Source of the DNA: a virus | DNA length: 38,230 nt | Direction: 5' to 3' (one strand) | Virus record (IMG/VR): IMGVR_UViG_3300024264_002217 | Coordinates: 1 to 38,230 of that record | Part shown: positions 13,637-21,555 of the stretch, one piece after another | How the letters are laid out: each line of letters starts with the position of its first letter | How positions within the stretch are numbered: position 1 is the first letter of the stretch | The notes under the pieces: generated by a model | What the model was told of the DNA's origin: nothing | The model's database searches: none | The model's input: the letters and a program-made list of their open reading frames with translations, nothing else | Made by a program: the position numbers and the translations under genes

Positions 13637-14395
13637 ATTTCCATGACCATTTTCTTTCATAGTTCTGTAAAAATATTCTTCTAAGTATAAATGACCCACA
13701 CCGTCTAAATGTTCTCCGTCATACATTCTTTTGTAAGCACCATCTGGAATCTTACTATAGAGAGAGTCTTCAAATAAAAGATCATCTTTTAAATGAAATA
13801 GAAGAGGATTATTTTTACTATTATAAAACTCTTCTGGGTAGTCATCTAAGTGAATGTAATAAAAGTTTCCTAATCTAGATTCCACATACTCTTTCCATCT
13901 AGAAAGCATTAAGGCATAGTTCCATAAGGTAACATTTTCCATTTTATCTGAGCCTTTGTTAGCTCTGAAAAATATATCTCTATCAGTAGGAGGAAGTATT
14001 AGTATTGCAGCACTGTCTTGAAAATCTATCTCTTGTTGCCCGTTAGTTATTCCTCCGACTAAATTATAAGATAGAGTAAATAAACTTTCTCCGCTCAATT
14101 TAGGAACTATAACTTCGCACTTGCCTTCAAGACGTTTACTTAATATGTCTGTCCAACCTTTACCTTTTCTAAACTCTACTATATCAGGAAGATTAGAATC
14201 ATAACCGTATAAATCTGAGATTCTTTTAAATTCTTTAGAAATTAATTTTCTATCCCAATTTACTTTTTCTCTAAATTTATTCCATTTGTTAGGATTAAAC
14301 TCCTTAGGAATGTATTTACAGTCTATTGAAGCTCTAGGAAATTCAGAACCGTATCCTAAAAGTTCATTTGTTCCTAATAATATAACCTTTTTCAT
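13625..14395 (-). CDS. SGNH-like protein with a degenerate nucleophile site
   Basis: 256 residues. The layout follows the SGNH set: a first strand VILLGTNELLGYG in the block I position, a block III-like AAILILPPTDRDIFF (shared Pro and Arg), and a C-terminal MYDGEHLDGVGHLYLEEYF with the block V Asp and His. The block I Ser is not present (GTNE instead of GCS or GDS), so the protein may be catalytically dead or use another residue. It also has a long insertion between blocks I and II rich in Lys/Asn. It starts 1 nt after the lytic-enzyme gene. Confidence 0.5.
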   Translation of the reverse strand: MKKVILLGTNELLGYGSEFPRASIDCKYIPKEFNPNKWNKFREKVNWDRKLISKEFKRISDLYGYDSNLPDIVEFRKGKGWTDILSKRLEGKCEVIVPKLSGESLFTLSYNLVGGITNGQQEIDFQDSAAILILPPTDRDIFFRANKGSDKMENVTLWNYALMLSRWKEYVESRLGNFYYIHLDDYPEEFYNSKNNPLLFHLKDDLLFEDSLYSKIPDGAYKRMYDGEHLDGVGHLYLEEYFYRTMKENGHGNLFS

Positions 14396-14396
14396 A

Positions 14397-14990
14397 TTAA
14401 AATTCTAATATATAATTACTAAATTTTACCATATATGATGTCATTTTGGTTCCGTTACCATCCTTAAACTCATATCCTTTTCTTAAAAACTTTCTAACAT
14501 TACCTGGTCCAGCTAAATGTGCTGCTGCTAAAATGCCAGATTCAGTTATATAAATACCGTTTACGGTCTTACCAGAGTACTTACTAATAGTTCTTCTAAG
14601 TATTTTTTTGTTATGAGTCAGCAAAGCATACATAGCTTCCTCTTGGATAGAACCATTAGCTAAAAACTCTCTATTGGATACATTTTTATATCCTAATGCG
14701 TTAAGAGTCTTTCTACCAAACTGATACTTTCCTAAATATCCGAATTGGTTGACAGCTTTGTAGTTTCCGGAAGACTCTCTCATTCCTAAGTCTTCTAAGA
14801 ACCTACTATGGTTTTTCATTATGAGCTCCACTCTTGGAGCTTCTATTTTTACTGGGGGTAATTCTTCTAAGGCCAAGGGCCTCGAAGGAGGTTCTACTTC
14901 TGATTCTACTTCTTCTCGACTATACATTGTAAACGCCATCACAAAAGTAGATAGCAAGCTCACTATAACAGTTAATAATAAGTTTTTCAT
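14397..14990 (-). CDS. Membrane-anchored lytic transglycosylase-like enzyme
   Basis: 197 residues. MKNLLLTVIVSLLSTFVMAFT is a signal peptide or signal anchor, followed by a Pro/Glu-rich linker (EVEPPSRPLALEELPPVK). The globular part from about residue 60 holds LGMRESSGNYKAVNQFGYLGKYQFG: the Glu of RESSGN is the expected catalytic acid of SLT-type transglycosylases, and GxxGKYQFG is typical of phage versions. GILAAAHLAGPGNVRKFL fits the C-terminal helix. It would cut peptidoglycan in the periplasm, for lysis or as a virion-associated enzyme. The N-terminal anchor suggests Sec export rather than holin release. Confidence 0.75.
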   Translation of the reverse strand: MKNLLLTVIVSLLSTFVMAFTMYSREEVESEVEPPSRPLALEELPPVKIEAPRVELIMKNHSRFLEDLGMRESSGNYKAVNQFGYLGKYQFGRKTLNALGYKNVSNREFLANGSIQEEAMYALLTHNKKILRRTISKYSGKTVNGIYITESGILAAAHLAGPGNVRKFLRKGYEFKDGNGTKMTSYMVKFSNYILEF

Positions 14991-15004
14991 AAAATAATTT
15001 TAAG

Positions 15005-15154
15005 TTAAAATAAGTCTAGGAAGTCTGTTCCTAACTTCTTTTCTCTCAACTTATCGTTGAGTTCTGATTGCTTAACCAGATCGTCTGCAACCTTTCTTTC
15101 TAATGGCTTACGTTTTTTCCAGGTGGAAAATTTATTAGGTTTCTTTTTTGCCAT
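15005..15154 (-). CDS. Small Lys-rich protein in an apparent gap
   Basis: A 49-residue frame filling most of the 178-nt gap between the lytic enzyme and the HNH-like gene: ATG at 15152-15154, TAA at 15005-15007. The sequence is highly charged (MAKKKPNKFSTWKKRKPLER, then a helix DDLVKQSELNDKLREKK, then LGTDFLDLF). The acidic-aromatic tail recalls short interaction tails. I recognise no family. Codon use and position argue for a real gene. Confidence 0.55.
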   Translation of the reverse strand: MAKKKPNKFSTWKKRKPLERKVADDLVKQSELNDKLREKKLGTDFLDLF

Positions 15155-15168
15155 GGTAATAAATAGTT

Positions 15169-15801
15169 TTAAAGTCTAGAAATAAATTCACTTCCGTCTT
15201 CTTTATCATCTTCATACAGTCCTAATTCTTTAAGATGCTCTATATGATGTTTATCCAATTCCCAGTCGAACTCTTTATCAGCGTGTTCAACGTAGTCTTC
15301 CATTTGCTCTGCTTGTTTCTCTTCTATAGGCGATGCTGCATATAGGAAAGAGCAATTGTAGCAGAGAAACTCTAAATTATCTAAATGATAATTTTTTCTG
15401 TTACCATCCTTAAAGTTAAGTATAACTGGTACTTTAGTATCTGTAACTCTTCTTTCTGTAAATCCACATTTAGTACATTTTTCTTCTATCATACCTTCAA
15501 AGATAAGTCTCTGCTTAATCTTAGAAGCATCAAAATGTTCTACAGGAATCCTTCCCTCAATTAAATCTATCAACGGTGGCTCTTTCCCACCATTAGTTAA
15601 AAACTTAGGAATACCTTTGCCCTCTTGATTCATATGAGAATCTAAAAGAGTTGCTCCGTCTTCGTTTTTATACATCTTAGCATATTTCTTATAGTGATTA
15701 TAAGATACATGAAGATATCTGGCTGCTGCCATATTAGAACGAGTCATCTTCTGAGCTCTAAGGATGTCTTCCTTGTTTAATATCTTAGAAGGACGAGCCA
15801 T
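15169..15801 (-). CDS. HTH plus degenerate HNH/zinc-ribbon protein
   Basis: 210 residues. The N-terminal 45 residues (KEDILRAQKMTRSNMAAARYLHVSYNHYKKYAKMY) look like a helix-turn-helix. Residues about 108-152 follow the HNH layout: CTKCG, PVILNFKDGN, HLDNLEFLCYNC. The four zinc-binding Cys are intact, but the usual catalytic His before the DGN turn is replaced (LNF) and the last His of NCH is Ser (NCSFLY). It probably keeps a zinc fold and DNA binding without nuclease activity. The C-terminus is acidic. Its TAG-side neighbours are small phage genes; the start is ATG just before the upstream TAA. Confidence 0.6.
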   Translation of the reverse strand: MARPSKILNKEDILRAQKMTRSNMAAARYLHVSYNHYKKYAKMYKNEDGATLLDSHMNQEGKGIPKFLTNGGKEPPLIDLIEGRIPVEHFDASKIKQRLIFEGMIEEKCTKCGFTERRVTDTKVPVILNFKDGNRKNYHLDNLEFLCYNCSFLYAASPIEEKQAEQMEDYVEHADKEFDWELDKHHIEHLKELGLYEDDKEDGSEFISRL

Positions 15802-16200
15802 TTAGTAATCTATACCTTGAATTCCTTGAGGAGTATCGTCTACAGAAGAAATAAAAACATCTTCTTTTTCATCATTTAAGACATTAGTAACACTCTCCTT
15901 AACTGATTGTGATATGGCTGATTCATCTGTATCTAAATCTAACATTTCAATATGAACTGTCCTTCCAGAAAGCTCAGCTTCTTTTAATGCAATCGCTCTT
16001 GCTCTGTCTTGATCCATAATTATAATATCGTTATAAGTATGATCACCAGAACCTTCTACAGTAGTAATACCTACTACGGGCTTAGCTGTAGAACAATTTA
16101 CACATACGTGATAGCCCATTTCCTTTCTCTTAGGATGGAGAGTTGATTCACTACATGATGGGCAATTTAACATTTGGATACTTTGCATAGTTTGAGTCAT
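15802..16200 (-). CDS. Zinc-ribbon protein of unknown function
   Basis: 132 residues. The N-terminus has a clear four-Cys ribbon: CPSCSESTLHPKRKEMGYHVCVNC (C13, C16, and the later CVNC pair). The remainder is acidic and mostly helical, with a Gly-rich turn VEGSGDHTYND and a polar C-terminus. Such ribbons occur in transcription or virion assembly proteins; nothing more specific can be said. It is the first gene after P8, and its TAA abuts the ATG of the HNH-like gene (TAAATG). Confidence 0.55.
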   Translation of the reverse strand: MTQTMQSIQMLNCPSCSESTLHPKRKEMGYHVCVNCSTAKPVVGITTVEGSGDHTYNDIIIMDQDRARAIALKEAELSGRTVHIEMLDLDTDESAISQSVKESVTNVLNDEKEDVFISSVDDTPQGIQGIDY

Positions 16201-16224
16201 ATAACCGTTTTTTAATTAGATATA

Positions 16225-16253
16225 AATATAAGAATAAAAAATGGAAAAAGCAA
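16225..16253 (-). promoter_or_regulatory. Sigma70-type promoter P8
   Basis: Minus strand: TTGCTT (16248-16253), 17-bp spacer, TATATT (16225-16230), with TTCT before the -10. It occupies the 57-nt gap 16201-16257 and drives the zinc-ribbon, HNH-like, Lys-rich and lytic-enzyme genes. Confidence 0.72.
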
Positions 16254-16257
16254 CTAA

Positions 16258-16671
16258 TTAAGCATCTAAATTGCTAATAACTTCCCATACTTGAGTAGGA
16301 GTTTTGAAGGGAACGACTTTAGTATTTTTATTTTTTTCCATTGTAATGGTACCATCCCATTCTTTATCTGGGGATAAGGTGTAGAGGTAGGTTTGTATTA
16401 ATCCTAATTGTTCTTTGCTAAAGTGCATCTTCATAAGGTTCTCTATAACATGGAAGAACTGATCTTCGTAAGCAGTCATGTCCATTCCTATCTCTGAATT
16501 CATAAAGTCTCTACGATCTTCAATTTTTTTGAGTTGCTGAATAACTTCTATAAATAAGTTTTTGTCCATAGATTGTTTGTCTAATCCTCTTTGTTTGATT
16601 CTATAACTCAAAGGATGAATAGAAAATAATACCTGCCTTAGTCTTTTTTTAGGATTCAATATCTTGGTCAT
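16258..16671 (-). CDS. Hypothetical protein
   Basis: 137 residues with a basic N-terminus (ILNPKKRLRQVLF) and a helical core (AYEDQFFHVIENLMKMHFSKEQLGLIQTYLY). The core recalls a small protein found in T4-like marine phages, without an assigned role. A short beta segment (WDGTITMEKNKNTKVVPF) closes the protein. It starts inside the end of the 124-residue gene (23-nt overlap), so the two are probably translated together. Confidence 0.55.
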   Translation of the reverse strand: MTKILNPKKRLRQVLFSIHPLSYRIKQRGLDKQSMDKNLFIEVIQQLKKIEDRRDFMNSEIGMDMTAYEDQFFHVIENLMKMHFSKEQLGLIQTYLYTLSPDKEWDGTITMEKNKNTKVVPFKTPTQVWEVISNLDA

Positions 16672-17023
16672 CTACTGGAATGTCTGGGCTACTGCCGGAT
16701 AATGCTTTTCTAACTAACTTATCAAAGTATTCTATGTAAATAAAGAATCCAATGATAGACTTATCTTTAAGGTTTCTATCTCTTTCTACTCTCAAATCAT
16801 AATCAGCAAGTCCTTTTTCTAATCTTTCTTCTAATTCAATAGCAATATCATTTTGCTCTGTTCTAGATAGTGCTCCAAACTCAGTAGGAACAAATTGTAC
16901 TTTAACTCCTTTTTTAGTAGGATCTTCATTTGTATCTGTCTTAAGAAGAAATGTATGGCCTGCAAAGTTTATCTTAGTAGCTTCTGATATTATCTCTTTA
17001 ACGTATGTTTCTAATTTGTTCAT
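16649..17023 (-). CDS. Hypothetical protein
   Basis: 124 residues, not recognised. An N-terminal helix (MNKLETYVKEIISEATKINF) precedes strands (HTFLLKTDTN, GVKVQFVPT), an Arg/Glu-rich helix, and IIGFFIYIEYF. The opening helix resembles the delivery-like N-terminal helices of some phage head proteins, but evidence is thin. It shares the 11-mer ACTATTTATTA just upstream of its ATG with the Lys-rich gene at 15154. Confidence 0.5.
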   Translation of the reverse strand: MNKLETYVKEIISEATKINFAGHTFLLKTDTNEDPTKKGVKVQFVPTEFGALSRTEQNDIAIELEERLEKGLADYDLRVERDRNLKDKSIIGFFIYIEYFDKLVRKALSGSSPDIPVDDQDIES

Positions 17024-17035
17024 ATTAATAAATAG

Positions 17036-17209
17036 TTACCCAAACAGCATTTGTTGGGAATTGTTATTTCCTTCTGATATTACTTTATGGCTGCTTACAG
17101 CTCTGTTTCTACTCCACTGTTGGATAGACCAATCTAATCTATCTGTGGTAAGTTCTATTTCTTCTACCTTCCCGTCTACAAGAGTAAATTCTACTATATA
17201 CTTTTTCAT
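17036..17209 (-). CDS. Small hypothetical protein in an apparent gap
   Basis: A 57-residue frame in the 182-nt gap before the GT2 gene. Its ATG (17207-17209) overlaps the TGA of that gene as ATGA and it stops at 17036. The sequence has a beta hairpin (KKYIVEFTLVDGKVEEIELT) and an amphipathic helix (DRLDWSIQQWSRNRAV), ending SQQMLFG. I recognise no family. The stop/start overlap strongly suggests it is translated. Confidence 0.6.
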   Translation of the reverse strand: MKKYIVEFTLVDGKVEEIELTTDRLDWSIQQWSRNRAVSSHKVISEGNNNSQQMLFG

Positions 17210-18360
17210 AAGTTAATTAAGTCTTTAGTGTATGTTTCAAGTCTGTGTATAGTAATAAATAGATTTCCTAATTGGAACTTTCCTTCTTTACCGCTATCGT
17301 CTAATATCTGAGAGATTTTTTGAATATGTTGGAAATCAGTATTATTAAATAACCTGCCGTCAATATCTATCACTACATCATTAGTACATATATGAGAAAG
17401 TGTATTTATTTTGTCTTGTAAGTCTATATTAGTATTAGGTTGCTCTTCTAGAATATAGCTAGCAAAATCATTATCCATACAAATACAATCGCTCCAAGGT
17501 TCTAATGCATGTAAAAGATTCTTATTAGAATTCTTTATTCTTATTCCTACATTATACTTATTAGGTACTATTGGTTTCATTAAAGAGTCATGAAGTACTC
17601 CTGTACCCCATTTGCGAATAAAATTACGCATATTCTTTCCAGTTGTATAGAGCCATTCCTCTGAGTTAACTCCTGCTGAACCTCCTGCATGTTTGTTAAA
17701 TCTTGAACCTCTAGAAGTAAAATGATATACTAATGCATCCCATGATTGTAATACTCTATAACCATTTAATACAAATCTATTAAATAAGTCACTATCCTCT
17801 TTAGATTGAGGAGCAAATAATTCATCATGCCCACCTATAGATAAAAAATCTTCTCTGTACATACACCAAGGAGCAAATATACCTTCTGTAGTTCTATCCT
17901 CTTTTAAATCTTCTCCTAGTTTATACCAAGTTTCAAAGTTAAATTCATCAGCTTCTAGTCCAAAGTTTCTGATAATCTTTTCAGGACCGTCTGGATGTAG
18001 AGGAGGTTCGACTCTTGTAGCTGACACTACAGTACCTTTTGTAAGGTGTTTAAGAATATTCTTATCTAGATCTTTTCCGGCAACCATGTCAGCATGATAT
18101 GCCATAATAATATCAGTAGTAGCCATCTCTATACCTTTATCAAACATTCCTACAATTCCTATTCGATCAGGTCCTGGGTTATGGTAAACTATTAAATCTT
18201 TATCATTTTGTTGTTCGATCCATTCTTGAGTGCCATCTGTGCTGGCATCATTTAAAACTAAGACTTCATGCTTAGTATCTAGGTTGCGGATAGATGTATA
18301 TGCAAGCTGGAGAAATTCTAGATTATTTCTAGATGGAATAACAAATGTAATTTTTTGCAT
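17206..18360 (-). CDS. Family 2 glycosyltransferase with C-terminal extension
   Basis: 384 residues. The N-terminal GT2 domain is clear: ITFVIPSRNNLEFLQLAYTSI, VLVLNDASTDGTQEW (first Asp pair for nucleotide), MAYHADMV (DxD equivalent), GGHDELFAPQSKEDSDLFNRF (acceptor-side acidic motif with catalytic Asp), and a downstream DALVYHF metal His. About 110 further residues form a second small domain (IDLQDKINTLSHICTNDVVIDIDGRLF...) of unknown role. It is the last glycosyltransferase of the 17-34 kb run. 13 nt separate it from the epimerase. Confidence 0.92.
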   Translation of the reverse strand: MQKITFVIPSRNNLEFLQLAYTSIRNLDTKHEVLVLNDASTDGTQEWIEQQNDKDLIVYHNPGPDRIGIVGMFDKGIEMATTDIIMAYHADMVAGKDLDKNILKHLTKGTVVSATRVEPPLHPDGPEKIIRNFGLEADEFNFETWYKLGEDLKEDRTTEGIFAPWCMYREDFLSIGGHDELFAPQSKEDSDLFNRFVLNGYRVLQSWDALVYHFTSRGSRFNKHAGGSAGVNSEEWLYTTGKNMRNFIRKWGTGVLHDSLMKPIVPNKYNVGIRIKNSNKNLLHALEPWSDCICMDNDFASYILEEQPNTNIDLQDKINTLSHICTNDVVIDIDGRLFNNTDFQHIQKISQILDDSGKEGKFQLGNLFITIHRLETYTKDLINL

Positions 18361-18373
18361 ACTAATCAGTTCT

Positions 18374-19264
18374 TTAAATTATATGTTGCTTACGAATGTA
18401 TTCTTTAATGTAATCTTTAATGTAATCAGTTATCTTGATGCTAGCTTTCCATTCAAGGTCAAGAAAAGCTTTTTTATCTGTACATAAAGTCGTAATAGCC
18501 TCTCCAGGTTTGTCTTCTTTATACTCTACTTTAGAATATTTGTAGTAATTAAAAATTTCTTTTATAGAATAATTTTTACCAAATCCTAGTTCATATATTT
18601 TACCCCACTTGCTGAGAGTCTGAATGGCTATAAGAGCATCTACGATATCATCAACATGAGTAAAATCTCTTCGTTTAGTACCATCACCAAATATAATCAT
18701 AGGTTTATCTTCTTCGTAAGCCTTTTCCCATTTACCTATAACCGTACAATAGCCTCCCTCTTTGAGATGATAGGGACCGTAGACATTATAAAAACGAGTA
18801 ATGGTAGCGTTAAGTTTGAATCTGTCCTGATAAAGCATTACTACTTCCTCACCTATATCTTTACTGAATGTATAAGGATTTTTAAACTTGCCAGAATGAT
18901 GAGAGCTGGATCCTGCATACTGTAAGGGAATATTATTTTTAGAACAGAAGTCTGCTACTCTAATAGTACCTGTAGCGTTTACTTCAAAGTACTCTAAAGG
19001 TTTATCAAAGGAAGGCTGTATTCTTGCTAGTGCTGCAAGATGGTAAACTACATCAATCTTTTGTTTTGTAAAGTTATCAGCTACTACTTTGTTATAGTCA
19101 ACTGTTCTTATATCTTCTTCTATGTAAGTTGCTCCGTCTAAATGATTAGTTTTCTTTCCAGTATTATAGTTATCTATGCTAACTACATTATACCCAAACT
19201 TTAACAGTCTTTTAATAAGATTAGTTCCTATAAAGCCTGCTCCGCCAGTTACTATTATATTCAT
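18374..19264 (-). CDS. NAD-dependent nucleotide-sugar epimerase/dehydratase (extended SDR)
   Basis: 296 residues. TGGAGFIGTN (6-15) is the GxxGxxG NAD-binding loop, the Asp in VVSIDNYN selects NAD, HLAALA fits the next strand, and the catalytic set is S119-S121 plus Y131-x3-K135 (PYTFSK). RFYNVYGPY and RRDFTHVDDIVDA are the standard nucleotide-sugar-binding segments. Closest in pattern to UDP-glucose/GlcNAc 4-epimerases; the exact reaction cannot be told by eye. It supplies an activated sugar for the neighbouring transferases. ATGA overlap with the upstream gene. Confidence 0.92.
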   Translation of the reverse strand: MNIIVTGGAGFIGTNLIKRLLKFGYNVVSIDNYNTGKKTNHLDGATYIEEDIRTVDYNKVVADNFTKQKIDVVYHLAALARIQPSFDKPLEYFEVNATGTIRVADFCSKNNIPLQYAGSSSHHSGKFKNPYTFSKDIGEEVVMLYQDRFKLNATITRFYNVYGPYHLKEGGYCTVIGKWEKAYEEDKPMIIFGDGTKRRDFTHVDDIVDALIAIQTLSKWGKIYELGFGKNYSIKEIFNYYKYSKVEYKEDKPGEAITTLCTDKKAFLDLEWKASIKITDYIKDYIKEYIRKQHII

Positions 19265-20151
19265 AGTTTAAATTTAGATTCGTTAAAGTTCTCTCTATAC
19301 AATGATTTAGCTTTTGTACTATTAATATAGTAAAAATTATCATCAGAGACAAGCTTTTTTATTAAATATTTAGCTTTATCTAAGTCACCTACTTCTACTG
19401 TAAGGTCTGGATGGCATATCTCTTGAGTATCTAATCCTTTGTATCCTATACAAGGTACACCTAAGTATGCACAATTTAAAGCAAAGGTACCTGCAGCATG
19501 AGTTCTCATTAAATGAACTCCTACTTTAAACTCATTAAGCTTATGTATCCAATCTTTCCATTCCATGTAAGGAAGTATACTAACTAATTGTTCTTCTCCT
19601 TGTTGCTTTCTACCCATGGCAGGTGCTGATACTTTATCATAAATAGAACTAGCAACTATATATGAATCGAATCCTCCATACCAGCTGACAAAATTTCCTC
19701 CAATTATAACCCCTTCTCTTTTAACTTGCTTTACTTCTCCTACAGCATCGTCAATCATAAGAGATTTCATTACTCTAATATCTTTGTGAGAAGTTAAACC
19801 ATAATAATATTTCTTATCACTTTCGTTATGAACATATATGATATCTGCCTGTCTTAATGTGTTAAAGTAGTTTATCTGTTTATCTAACGTATAGTCTTGA
19901 AAGTACCAATGAGGCCCTTCTTGCATTACAGCTACCTTATTACAGACGGTTTTAAGTTTACTAAGATCAAAATCAGGATTTTTTTTAGGAATAATTGTAA
20001 TACCTAAATCGTACTTTTTATCTGGTATTTGATTAATATTATAATGATCAGCATTTGATGCAACCATCCAAGCAAACTCTGTTCTCATATTAGTATGAGT
20101 TCTAGGGACCTTTCCTGTAAACCCCATTTCAGTAAAGAAAGCTATTTCCAT
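19261..20151 (-). CDS. GT-B fold glycosyltransferase-like protein
   Basis: 296 residues from the ATG at 20151 (MEIAFFTEMGFTGK). This start has AAGGA 6 nt upstream, better than an in-frame TTG at 20163. The N-terminal half ends with IIYVHNESDKKYYYGL, and the C-terminal Rossmann half holds GVIIGGNFVSWYGG and HAAGTFALNCAYLGVPCIGYKG, resembling the donor-binding site of GT4/GT-B enzymes. Overall identity is modest and no E-x7-E motif is clear. It overlaps the upstream transferase by 10 nt. Confidence 0.6.
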   Translation of the reverse strand: MEIAFFTEMGFTGKVPRTHTNMRTEFAWMVASNADHYNINQIPDKKYDLGITIIPKKNPDFDLSKLKTVCNKVAVMQEGPHWYFQDYTLDKQINYFNTLRQADIIYVHNESDKKYYYGLTSHKDIRVMKSLMIDDAVGEVKQVKREGVIIGGNFVSWYGGFDSYIVASSIYDKVSAPAMGRKQQGEEQLVSILPYMEWKDWIHKLNEFKVGVHLMRTHAAGTFALNCAYLGVPCIGYKGLDTQEICHPDLTVEVGDLDKAKYLIKKLVSDDNFYYINSTKAKSLYRENFNESKFKL

Positions 20152-21080
20152 ACGTCCTTCCAAGTTTTAGCTTTGTAGTTAGGATTAAAAAGATTGTAAC
20201 AATTCTCTTCAGAATACCGATTAGCTTTAACATACCAGTCATTACTTCTTCTCTTTTTATTCATAGTATCTCCAGTCTCACCATATACGTTGTTACGTTT
20301 GTTAGGATGATTTCTATTATGTACTACTAGTATATTTCTTATACTATACTGAGGAATATTTCCTAATACCTTCTGAGTCATAAGCATAAATGCTGTATCT
20401 TCATGAACAAAAAATACTGATTGAGGAATATTAACACCTGCTTTAATAACTTCAGAACTTATAACTAATCCACAACCATTAAATTTATGTTGAGGTAATG
20501 TAACTACCCCTAAGTCTTGAGCTCCTCTATTAATCTCTTCCATCTCATCTGCAGTCATAGTATATTTAACTGACCACCAGTTATCATAATCATTCTCTAT
20601 AAAAGGCTTGTCAGTAAATTTAGGATGCTCTAACATTTTCCAACTATCATCCCACATTTTACAAATACCGAAAGTAGCTAAGTACTTAGGTGATGAAACG
20701 TTACTATGGAGTATATTAAGAGCTGAGAATGTTTGAGAAGGTACAAGCATATCGCTTTCACCCCATATAAGAACGTCAGCAAGCTCACAGTACCTAGTAT
20801 TGAACTCTCTTCTATAGTCTGATATAGTGGTTATGCCGTGAGTAGTAGTTACGTTAAACCCTTCTCTATTACAAATCAGTCTTATGTTATTTAAACATTT
20901 ATCATAAGCTTCAGGACTTTGTGCTTTTTCTAAATCTTGGCCTGCTGCTATATTTATATCGACTAGAACATTTCCTTCATATAATTTTATAGCTTTACTT
21001 AATGTAGACAAATACTCCTCTATAATGTCAGATTCATACCACTGCACTAAGCATCCTATCGCAAATGAAGTTTTATTCAT
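20142..21080 (-). CDS. GT-A glycosyltransferase-like protein
   Basis: 312 residues from the ATG at 21080 (MNKTSFAIGCLVQWYESD); a TTG two codons upstream is also open. DVLIWGESDMLVPSQTF gives an acidic E-S-D in the place of DxD. GCGLVISSEV and FFVHEDTAFMLMTQ fit the acceptor loop and catalytic acid of GT2-like enzymes, and ILVVHNRNHPNKRNN supplies a possible metal His. The N-terminal first 80 residues are less typical, so this may be a distant branch. It overlaps the HAD gene by 8 nt and the next transferase by 10 nt. Confidence 0.6.
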   Translation of the reverse strand: MNKTSFAIGCLVQWYESDIIEEYLSTLSKAIKLYEGNVLVDINIAAGQDLEKAQSPEAYDKCLNNIRLICNREGFNVTTTHGITTISDYRREFNTRYCELADVLIWGESDMLVPSQTFSALNILHSNVSSPKYLATFGICKMWDDSWKMLEHPKFTDKPFIENDYDNWWSVKYTMTADEMEEINRGAQDLGVVTLPQHKFNGCGLVISSEVIKAGVNIPQSVFFVHEDTAFMLMTQKVLGNIPQYSIRNILVVHNRNHPNKRNNVYGETGDTMNKKRRSNDWYVKANRYSEENCYNLFNPNYKAKTWKDVWK

Positions 21081-21555
21081 ACCCAAGTTGATTCATTACT
21101 TTAGACCAATCTCCTTTAAACAATATATAATTTAATTTTCGTTTCTCCAACTCTTCTATAGTTTCATTATATAGCACAGTGTAGGGAAGATTGTTCTCAT
21201 GCTTTCTACTTAAATCGTCTATAAATAAAGATTCCTTACTTAAGTAGGGTAGTTTATCTATAGAACGATTTACTACTATTATATCTTGGTAATAGAAGTT
21301 ATTATTATCTAACCATTGTTTTGTAATATTAAATGCATCAGCGAATGGTCTAGCAGTAAGAATTACAATCTTATAGTCTTTTGATAATTTAATCAATGCT
21401 TCTCTTGCTCCTTCTAAAGGTTCATCAGATAATATCTCTTCTCTACTGAAGGCTAAATCGTAATTACATACTCCATTGATAGTATGTTTTTTAATTCTCT
21501 TCCAGTGAGTGTTAAGAGTACTATCTAGATCACAATATAATACTCTGTTCGACAT
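21073..21555 (-). CDS. HAD-like phosphatase (5'-nucleotidase type)
   Basis: 160 residues. VLYCDLDSTLNTH holds the DxDxT catalytic motif (D9 nucleophile, D11 acid), YKIVILTARPF the motif II Thr, and SLFIDDLSRKH the acidic motif IV; a Lys in between serves as motif III. The small size fits NT5C-like or sugar-phosphate phosphatases of the C0 type seen in phage and capsule loci. The substrate is unknown. It lies between the PhnW-like aminotransferase (26-nt overlap) and the GT-A protein, so it may act on a sugar-phosphate intermediate. Confidence 0.8.
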   Translation of the reverse strand: MSNRVLYCDLDSTLNTHWKRIKKHTINGVCNYDLAFSREEILSDEPLEGAREALIKLSKDYKIVILTARPFADAFNITKQWLDNNNFYYQDIIVVNRSIDKLPYLSKESLFIDDLSRKHENNLPYTVLYNETIEELEKRKLNYILFKGDWSKVMNQLGYE

